This document shows, piece by piece, positions 55,972 through 64,000 of a DNA stretch of 64,000 bases; positions within the stretch are counted from its first letter, which is position 1; every line of letters starts with the position of its first letter. The stretch lies in NCBI GenBank assembly GCA_021030905.1, contig JAGFMI010000015.1, positions 806,001-870,000 of the forward strand, written 5' to 3'. This DNA is from Pyrenula massariospora (taxonomy: Eukaryota; Ascomycota; Eurotiomycetes; Pyrenulales; Pyrenulaceae). The notes under the pieces were generated by a model. That model saw nothing but the letters and a program-made list of their open reading frames with translations. It did not search any database and was not told the origin of the DNA. The position numbers were made by a program, and so were the translations under genes.

Positions 55972-56289
55972 CGGCAGTGTTGTACCAGCTTCGTACATTT
56001 AATTCTAGATTTAATTGAGACGTAAACGTTTCGATAATTTTATCCGAGAGAGAGTTACAAGGGCTGACTCCTAAATTGATTTGTCATGAGAATGAGAGTG
56101 TATGAACAAAAGGCTATGGAGCGTAAAGAAACCTGTAAAAGAGCGACCTTGATCTTCTCTCCCAATTCCAATTTCCGTCCTGCACCCGGCAGATCTAAAT
56201 CTCAAAAGAGTCGTACTTCAGGAAACTTATTCCGCTCCAAACCGTCACGCTATTGTGGCATCTAGCCCGGTACCACGATTGCCACTCTT
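55972..56289. other. Intergenic between convergent genes
   Basis: No feature seen. Confidence 0.5.
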
Positions 56290-56944
56290 TCAGTGCGTTG
56301 CAGGCACGAAGTGCTTGAAGCACTCCCGGGTCTGGATCTCCTCAACGAAGTCCACAAATTCCTGGTCTCCATCGCGTGCCCGTTTCTGGAAGTCGGCAAA
56401 GTTTTGCTTTATCCACTCCCCTTCGCCTCCCGCCTGAGGGACCAAAAGCCCGCTCTCACGCGCAGATAGCAGTCCGCCGAGGAGGAAGACTGCTCTGAGC
56501 TGCTTGTCACCCTCGGTGCCGACGATGTCTCCCCATGCCTTGGTGATTTGCTCCCCGACATCGTCGTAGTCCTCTTTTGTCCTACTCGGACCGCTGCGCA
56601 ACCAGGCCTTGATTTGGTTCGACTTGCTCTGCGGGTTCAATCAGCCGAAATTGTCCTGACAGTGAAAGGAGGATAGGTTGATGAGAGATAACGTACGCGT
56701 CTGCCGGCCACATATGCGTTGTCTGTTCTAGGACTGAATGTGACGTTCACGAAGAGCCTTGGCGCACTGGTCAGAGGAGAGAGTCAGTGATAACTTTCTA
56801 CTATAAGGGAACGCGGCCGTTGTGGTAGGCCCAGAGCTGCACTGACTTGAACTTCTCCGAGTGAATTTGAGTGATTGTTTCCGCAAGCTTGTCCTGCTGC
56901 TCGTCGGACAAGTCACAAATATGATAAATTTCGTATTGCGGCAT
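56290..56944 (-). CDS. cis-CaaD-like tautomerase superfamily protein
   Basis: Three exons on the minus strand (56944-56847, 56766-56697, 56628-56290) give 168 aa. Met1 is followed by Pro2 (MPQYEIYHICDLSDEQQDKL), the catalytic N-terminal proline of the 4-oxalocrotonate tautomerase superfamily. IHSEKFNAPRLFVNVTF and NAYVAGRR match the first beta-alpha-beta unit. SNQIKAWLRSGPSRTKEDYD and LRAVFLLGGLLSARESGLLVP form the second. A length near 150-170 aa is typical of the fused cis-CaaD/MIF-like group. Fungal members have poorly known substrates, so only a general tautomerase or hydratase role can be given. Introns of 80 and 68 nt restore the frame. Confidence 0.85.
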
Positions 56945-58877
56945 CGTGAATGATGTCTGGGTGCTGAGGTTCTGTGTTTGTTTATTGGCAGCGGGAATTG
57001 TTTTAATTACAAAAGTCTACCGATCAAAGGACTAGTGATTGCTTGTAGTTGCTTGATATGCGAAGATTTTTCTATCCCATCGGCACTCTTTTAAATCCTA
57101 CGTCCATGGAAGTACGGGCGTAGCGGCGGTGAGAGAATGATGCACAGAGTTCTTCATTCCATCGATGCTCTCTCATAATCCTGCATCTGTGCAGCAGCTG
57201 GCGTACGGGCGTAATAGCGATGGAATACCTATTTCAGGACTAGTTCATCTCAATATCTCGGTGGTAGAGTCCATCGATTTGTTGTCACGTTCGGAGAACT
57301 TAGTGATCAGTGCGGAGAGAGCAAATGCCATATATAGAACGATCAGCGGCCGAGCTACAGCCGAGTAGAGTTCCGACCGATATAATTCCGTATGCAACGT
57401 TTTCTCGTCGAAGATTTTCTAGGATATTTGCTTTCGAACTGCCAAAACCTGGCCGTCTTTCTGTGGCTGAATAATAGGCGTTGATTGCAGATCGACTTAG
57501 TAAGGTCGGTGACCTCCTAGATCACCTGAGACTGTTGCGGTACGCTATCGGTTGTCTTCTTACAAATATCGGTGTTTCTTTCATCGGCCTAGGAACCTTC
57601 GTGCCAGCGCGAATTAGTGCACATCGGGTCGGCACGGATATTCCTAGAGCACTGAAAAACAAGCACACAATTAAAGGTTTAGAAATCTAGACATATCAAA
57701 ATCCTCTCTTGAAGTCTTGCGCGGCGGATGTGCCAAGCTTCTTGAACCACACCGCACGAACAGAGTAATGCGACTATAAAAGCCCTATAAAGTATGACAT
57801 GTTATTGGTACAAGTGCGGAATGATCGTATCACCAAGGATTTTTCACCTTATCTAGAAAGTGTCATGAAAAGAGTGGTAATCTTATCGATCGCAATTCAC
57901 AAGGAAGTCTGTGACAACGTTTGGAGAATGTTCGGGGAAAAGTCTTTCTTTCAACAACGTCCGATAAATCTGTTGACTATGTGTCAGGCTGAAATCTGCA
58001 GACTCAGTTACTGATTGGTACGACTTACTGCTACCTGGCCCGCTCATGGGTCATGTCCCTCGTCTGTTGGAAAACAAAGGGTCCTGACCAGCGGTGGATA
58101 ATCTCACATTTAGAGTCCTCCGCTCCTTGGGTTTTCCATGAAAATTATTCATTGAGTTTATCGGCTTCAAGAGGGTTTCAAAGAATCGTTCCATATACGT
58201 TCTCGGTATGTCTGGCTCAAAGAAAGTTGAGTATCCTCTCCTGATCAACGATCATTTTTTCCGTCTTCTCCACTTCCATCCTGGACTTCCATCTGTAGAT
58301 ATTCTCTACGCTCTCAATTTCAAACGCAATAGAAAAGAATCAACGTCTTGCTCAACCCTCTCTCGTGTCTAGACCATCGCTCCTGCCGAAGACTCCATGT
58401 ACATCAATGGATGTCAATTCAAAGTTTACACAGATATTTTGCACTTCCTCCATCAAGTGCGTACCAAGAAACAGACTTGAAGCCTGTGGATCGACGTTAT
58501 CTATATTTCTTTGATCGGAAATTCTCGGCCATGATATTAGGAGATGTGGTGAAAGATGAAATATAGATGGTTCTTATACTTGAGATCAATTTATTGCCTA
58601 ATTTTGAGCTTGATGTTTACACTCGAAATTATTCTGCTAGTTGTTGAGCTATTGTTTGAATTGAGTTTCACAAGTTAGAGAAAAGAGGAGGCGTAAATAG
58701 TAAATAAGAGGATTATCAAAGTGACCGACACGCCAAGCGCTCCGCGGCGTATAAAATTACTTAGCTCGGCGAATTATGTGCTAGGGCTCAGTCATGTTGA
58801 TAGCCTATTCCTGCGAAAGAATGGTATCGATTTTTCGGAGTGCTTATTTGACTGACAAGCAGCCTTTTCTCACCCCT
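56945..58877. other. Gene-free stretch (1.9 kb)
   Basis: No supported gene. Two segments, near 57078-57145 and 57146-57210, resemble each other (ATCC...CATCTGT/CATCG, GTACGGGCGTA), suggesting a small local duplication. Other short frames have no content. Confidence 0.4.
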
Positions 58878-60147
58878 CTAAGTCTCCCTTGTAACAACGA
58901 AATCCAACACGCAATCTCCCTCCTCTATCCATGCGTGATCCTTCGGATCCCACTGCATGTCCTCCCACCCCAGTAATCTGGCGTCTACCTTCCATTTCGT
59001 TCCCGTTTGCTCTCCGACCTCCTTCCACATTCTCTCGAAACTCTTCACATCATGTCTCCAAACCGGCATACCAACCGCCTTGATCACCGTCTCCCGACCA
59101 TTCACGTTCCCAATTTGATGGCCAATCACAATGGCTCCTGGACCGTTCGAAAATGCAACAACACGCCTCGCGGCCTCAACTTGCTTCGCCCAGCCCCACT
59201 GATGCAATACAGCAGAAACGCTAATGATATCCATCTTGCCCAACAGCAATTCATTCACTGCCGCGTTCTCCTTGTCTAGAACATCCGCTTCCACAAACTT
59301 TGCTTTAAAAGTCTCCCTATCATTATACATTTCAAATCCGACCTCCCAATGACTCACGATATCCAATCCCACCATGTTTTCACTCGAGGCACCATCGTAC
59401 ACGAGCCGCCGCATGTCCCCGCCAAGGTGGCACCCGATATCGAGGAACGTGGCACTGGCAAGGAGACGGGAAAGAATCAGGGAGTAAGCCGGGGAGCGGG
59501 GAATGTATGGTACCAGGAAGATACCAAGGCCTGTGCAGGGATAGGCGCGGATTTGGAAGGCTTGTTCACGCTAGACGCATGGTAGTTAGATATGTACTGG
59601 GGTTCCAAACGGAAAGGATGGAGGAAGAGTGTGGACGAGGGTCAATCGTTATATCGGAAAAATCAGCTGAATGGGGAAATGAGTCGGCGGCCTCCATTGA
59701 TCGATATGATGGATGAAACGCGAGAGAAGAAAACAATTCGTTCTAATCGAGGGCTGTACTTACAATTTTGTGTACATGCTCTGAGTGCTTTTCAGCGGGG
59801 ATCTCGCTGTACTTCTCCAGAAGCTCGCATGTCTGTAACAAGTAAGACAATTAGTGTTAGCCTGCTCTCATTGTACTCTTAGGCTCACCGCCAAGTGATG
59901 CCACTTAGAAAGATTGCTTTGCTAGAAGCTTATCATGATCTTCAAGCCGTAGGAAGTGAAGCGCACGGAGAGAGCGAGACAAATGTAGTGGTCGGACAAG
60001 GTCACTCACTCCAGGGACAAGATGCTTGTCGATACTCGGCAGATACCATGGGAAGTCGAATTTCTTTTGCCCCGTTTGTTGGGCATAAGCGGGCTCCGAA
60101 TACGAAGACGAAGACTTCTGCTGGTCTACCACCTTCGGATACGCCAT
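58878..60147 (-). CDS. SAM-dependent methyltransferase (fungal small-molecule type)
   Basis: Three exons on the minus strand (60147-60010, 59832-59764, 59570-58878) give 299 aa. CELLEKYSEIPAEKHSEHVH and FQIRAYPCTGLGIFLVPYIP are the usual N-terminal cap of a fungal methyltransferase group often linked to secondary metabolism. ATFLDIGCHLGGDMRRL is the SAM-binding motif I. ENMVGLDIVSHWEVGFEMY, DIISVSAVLHQWGW and IVIGHQIGNVNG supply later motifs. The acceptor substrate is unknown. Introns of 177 and 193 nt are much longer than the others in the window but end at consensus sites and keep the frame. No other biosynthetic core gene is nearby except the tautomerase. Confidence 0.8.
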
Positions 60148-62335
60148 TCCGTCTAGAATTCGTTGCTTTGGCTTAGCCTCTGTGCTGCGGCAGGAACGCT
60201 ACGCGTACGATAAGTTGTTAACAGAAGACCGAGCTGGTTGGTAACTGAGCTGATACCAAAAAGTGCGTTGATGTCTGAGCGTCTTCTCCTCGTTCAAGAG
60301 AGTTTTCAGTCAATCCTGGTTAAGTAGTGACAGATCCAGGTGCGGCACAGATGCGGCACAGCGACGGCACAGATGCATGCGTGGTATCAGGCATCGGTGA
60401 TCGAGATCGGTGGCGCAGCAAAAGCCGAGATCGTGAATAGAGAAATGCATTATACACAACCATTGTTATTCATCAATGTATAGCACACGATGTCGGAAAA
60501 ATCACGGCTTACCTAGTTGTGTAAAAAAATCCTGAACCGCGAAGCAACCTCGTATCAAGCAATACTTGAGTCCAGATCAACGTATGTATCTAAACGAAGA
60601 AATATATGCCTCTCGTATTACGAAGTGAGAGCGAGCGTGATTTACCTAATCTGTTGTCATGAATAGGGTTAGGGGCTGCCCCAAATGAGTAGGGTATTGA
60701 TGATCTTGGCATGCGGCTGCAGAGCCAGGCTTCTCCCTCCGATAGTTGCAATTTATCCAAATGCTCTTGTTCCACCTGGCATTGTGAAGATCAACTATAT
60801 CGCCCAAATCACGCCAACAATATATAAAGGGGTATTATTCAATATCTATAGAAGAAGTCTACGTAGAGATGAGATACATCCTCCTACAACCCATGCAGAC
60901 AAGTAAGCGTGAACAGGGAACACCAAGCAGACAGTAAAACCGAGAAGCATGGTCACCAGCATAAACGCACCAAAGGCCTCGTCGTCATTCAAGACACAAC
61001 TTCATGGATCAGCGCCATCCCATCCTCGGTCCCTTACTTCAGTTGCTCGATCGCAAAAACGAGATTCTGGCACCACCACCTCCGTCCTCATCCAAACAGT
61101 TTTCCCAGGGCCCCTCCGCCACCGGATCCATCACCCCCCGTCTCCGGCGTTCTCATCTCCCCATCAATCCATCCCCTCAGCCACTCCTCATCTCCCAAAT
61201 TCCTCACATCGGTGCACCGGCCTCTCCTCTCGCCTCGCCTCGGCGTAACGCTCATTAGCATCGGTATACTCGTTACACCCCACTCCATTCCCAATGCACT
61301 CATGCTTCCTCCTCCGCCGCTATCCTGCGCTGAGAGGTCGAGCTCGGCGAGCGCCAAGGAGGGAAATGCGTCGATGGCAGATGGCCGGCGGGCGAGGACA
61401 AGGCGGCGGAGGAGTGGGAGGATGGTGATGCAGGGGCGGCAAGTTGGGGTGGTAAAGTAAGTCAGCAGGAGGGTGTTGTTTGAGGTACAGGCTGACAGAG
61501 TGGTGTGGAAGGTGGCAGGGGTTATTATGCTGGAGACTGATTAGGTTGGTGGGAGATGGGGAATGGGCAAGGAATATCGAATGGGAAAGAATGGAGAAGT
61601 GCTCATGGGTTGGTGCTTGGTCAGGGAAAAGCTATAAGGGACTGGATTGCTAGGGACAAGCTTCGAAACGTAGACGAAAGATTCATTATTGAAAATCGCC
61701 AACTTTGACTTCACAATGTACGCAGCTTTGCAAAGGAAAAATATCAAATGATTATCCGCAATGACACATTTCACAATGAGACATACGTTTCATAATGATG
61801 AGGACAAGAAACATTACTTACACATCAAATACGTGGTTTTTAGTCTCCGCCCGCCTCCTCGGAACAGATTGTGAAAATCGTGCTGCTGGCATGTCCTTGA
61901 ATCCGCCATCGATAATCCTTTCTGTAGGGCTGCGCAGTGGTCGGCGTCGCGTGTCTCGTAGTGACGCAAGGAAGAGACTCTTCCGAGAGAATATATAGGT
62001 TTTCATTTTCAACTATCTATGCTCACAGAAGAGCAGACTGCCTATCTAGAATAATAGAGGCAGGAAACGTTTGATGCCAAATCCCCGCCGAGCAAAATCG
62101 TGAAAGTGAAAACCGAAGGTGCAGATCGGTCAAGGTCGTCACCGCGGCGATTTCTACACGAGCGACGTGCAAGGGCCGTCCCGTGCCGTGCCTTAGCCTG
62201 CCCCCACCTAATGATCCCGCGCCGTCGTATAACGTGTGGACGCGTTAATATTATTCACAACCTACAACCTCGCTGGCGCTCAACGTCCTCGATATCCACT
62301 TTTTGCATTAGATCGACAACTCCCGATCGCTACGA
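60148..62335. other. Gene-free stretch (2.2 kb)
   Basis: Overlapping plus-strand frames at 60909-61460 are Pro/Ser-rich, but no frame is clearly coding. The block passes from C-rich (61060-61250) to G-rich (61370-61580), like the 3' ends of several genes here, so an unrecognised gene is possible. The rest is promoter of the BTB gene. Confidence 0.4.
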
Positions 62336-64000
62336 ATGGCCCTGCATGTGATCTACGAAATTGACCCTAGTGGGGATGTTTTCATAAAACAAGACAGCTC
62401 AATCGAGATTCAGGACTATATAGCAGAACGAGACAATCAGAGTGACGCCGAGGGATCTGAGAATGACTTCACCTTATCGCCTCTATCTGGCAGTAACGAA
62501 GAAGATACGGAAGACGACATCGATGGTAGCCAGGAATATCTAGATGGGACCTTTGGCCTTTTTGGTGCAGCAGAAGACACTGAGAGTGACACCGATTATG
62601 TCTATCCATCATCATCTAGCAGTGACGAAGAAGGTACGGAAGACGAAACTGATGGTATTCAGCCATCTCTAGATGATGGCTCTGTCCTTGTTGGTGCGGC
62701 AGAAGACATTCCGAGCGGCACTGACGTTGTCTCCTCATCACCATCGAGCAGTAACAAAGAAGATACGGAACACGAGACTGGAGGTAGTCAGCAGGCACCA
62801 GATAATGCTCTTGGCCTTTTCGGTGAAGCGGTATCGAGTGGTCTTCTTCCCGATCCACGCCCGGAACCCGACGATGTCACCGACTCTAGGAACTCTTCAA
62901 GGGAATTCGAGGATGACCAGCGCACCGCATCCACAGAAAACCTGATCAGCCTCACAAATGAACCAAAGGAGATCTATTTCAAAGCATCTGCTAAACATTT
63001 GACACTATCATCACAAGTATTCAAAGCCTTGCTTCAAAATACATCTGAGGAAACCAAACCCAACCGTCACCCGACTGTAGCTCTTGACAACGACCACGCT
63101 GGCTGCCTTCTTATCCTTTTTCACATCATCCATCTCAAAAACCAATTTGTTCCACGAAACGTAGATTTCCCATCTCTAGCGCAGCTTGCGATCCTCGTGG
63201 ACAAGTACGAACTCCGGGATGCTGTTCGAACATATAGTCGAGCGTGGATTGAGAACTTGTCAAATATCGTACCAATGACGCGCGCGCGGACAACCTTGCT
63301 GCACCCCTACGTTGTCCCTTGGATTCACATCTCTTGGGTGTTCGGTGCTGAGAAGCTTTTTCGAGCTATGACCGGCCTATTGCAATTCTACCCGGAGCAA
63401 TATCCAGTGGCAGACATTGAATTGTCGCTTGTTCCTAATACTGTGATTGGTAAGTCTCCGTGATGACAAGACTGTATCTTCTGTGAATCTATTTCTAACA
63501 TCCCCGGCCAGCCACCATAAAGCGACGTCGCCGTGACGTGATCATGCAGGCCGTTTCATTAGTCCATGACTGGAAAGATGAGCTCTGCAAGAGCGGCAAC
63601 CTTTGCAACACTCTGTGTGATGTCTTTGCGCTCGGGCTTTTGGTGAAAACATTCCACAAGCTTGGCATTCAAGAAAAAAACTCGGAGACGATGCTGGAAT
63701 CGGTAAACATCGATGATCTAGTCTTTTCCCTGAGAAAATTGTACTGGGATGAATTCAATCCTAAGCTGGATTGCGAGGAATCTATCTCTGACAAGTTCCA
63801 CAAAGCTGTGGGTGATCAACATAGAGCGGTCTGTGTCAACAAGAAGAGAGCGTATCATGTTTTTGAACATGTCGACAAGATCCGTGACAGTATCAGAGGC
63901 CTCAAGTTGAACGAGTTCTCCACCAGTGCCTTGGACGAGCCCGGTCCGAGGAAGCTGAACAAGTTCTCCACCAGAGTCGTGAACGACTCTGGTTCGAGGA
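62336..64000 (+). CDS. BTB/POZ-like protein, 3' end beyond window
   Basis: Two exons seen (62336-63449, from 63512 to the window end), at least 534 aa and open at 64000. The first 170 residues are acidic and hold three 43-residue repeats. From about 200 the fungal BTB-like fold appears: EIYFKASAKHLTLSSQVFKA, then CLLILFHIIHLKNQFVPRNV and LAILVDKYELRDAVRTYSRA, then WIHISWVFGAEKLFRAMTGL. The 62-nt intron has a GTAAGT donor and follows the IELSLVPNTVIG segment. The second exon continues into a conserved helical and Cys-containing part (KSGNLCNTLCDVFALGLLVK). At the very end 16-residue repeats begin. BTB domains mediate protein-protein contact, often with cullin 3; the partner is unknown. Confidence 0.82.
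62492..62842 (+). repeat. 129-nt tandem repeat coding for an acidic 43-aa unit
   Basis: Unit starts fall near 62492, 62621 and 62750. Each unit opens with Ser-Asn/Asp-Glu/Lys-Glu-Asp/Gly-Thr-Glu and has a Gly-Ala-Ala-Glu-Asp or equivalent near its middle. The third unit is shorter. Confidence 0.8.
63904..64000 (+). repeat. 48-nt tandem repeat coding for a 16-aa unit, cut by window end
   Basis: Unit 1 (63904-63951) codes KLNEFSTSALDEPGPR and unit 2 (63952-63999) codes KLNKFSTRVVNDSGSR. The array may continue beyond the window. Confidence 0.8.

Noticed and set aside
56290-60147. Tautomerase plus methyltransferase as a secondary-metabolite gene cluster
   Set aside because: No polyketide synthase, NRPS, terpene synthase or cluster regulator lies nearby, and 1.9 kb without genes separates them.

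Overview
The window looks like nuclear DNA of a filamentous ascomycete (Pezizomycotina). Most genes carry short spliceosomal introns (44-122 nt) with GT donors, CTRAY-like branch sites and AG acceptors. The gene content is also typical: two HET-domain genes, a SesB-like/NACHT/ankyrin gene, an anoctamin, a Rab GTPase, secreted GH3, GH78-type and CE16-type enzymes, and a fungal BTB protein. The class cannot be settled from the sequence. Gene models were built by reading splice sites and frame by eye. No tRNA, rRNA or CRISPR array was seen.

Layout. 0-10.7 kb: a secreted GDSL/CE16 esterase, an anoctamin/Ist2-like membrane protein, a HET-domain gene (minus strand), and a secreted protein with an acidic repeat stalk and a lysozyme/SLT-like domain. 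10.7-16.1 kb: a long gene-poor stretch, then two unidentified genes that share a short C-terminal motif. 16.4-24.2 kb: GH78-type rhamnosidase-like enzyme (minus), an intronless GH3 beta-glucosidase, and a large Rab-family GTPase (minus). 24.8-27.4 kb: a six-exon SLAC1/TehA-type transporter and an unresolved reading-frame cluster upstream. 30.7-37.2 kb: two conserved-looking fungal proteins without a known function.

38-56 kb resembles a conflict or self-recognition island. It holds a decayed multi-domain NLR-like gene (alpha/beta hydrolase, two NACHT-like modules, ankyrins), a small PD-(D/E)XK-like protein, an F-box/LRR-like protein, a divergent pair (membrane-anchored helical protein and a trypsin-like protein with H-D-S residues) and a second HET gene. 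Two copies of a tiny inverted-repeat element (MITE-like) lie upstream of the NLR relic and of this HET gene. 56-64 kb: a cis-CaaD-like tautomerase, a SAM methyltransferase and the 5' part of a BTB/POZ protein with two kinds of tandem repeat.

The strongest unexplained signal is a base-composition polarity shared by at least six genes on both strands. Their coding strand is very C-rich in the body and flips to very G-rich near the stop codon. The most system-like signal is the divergent membrane-protein/protease pair inside the 38-56 kb island.
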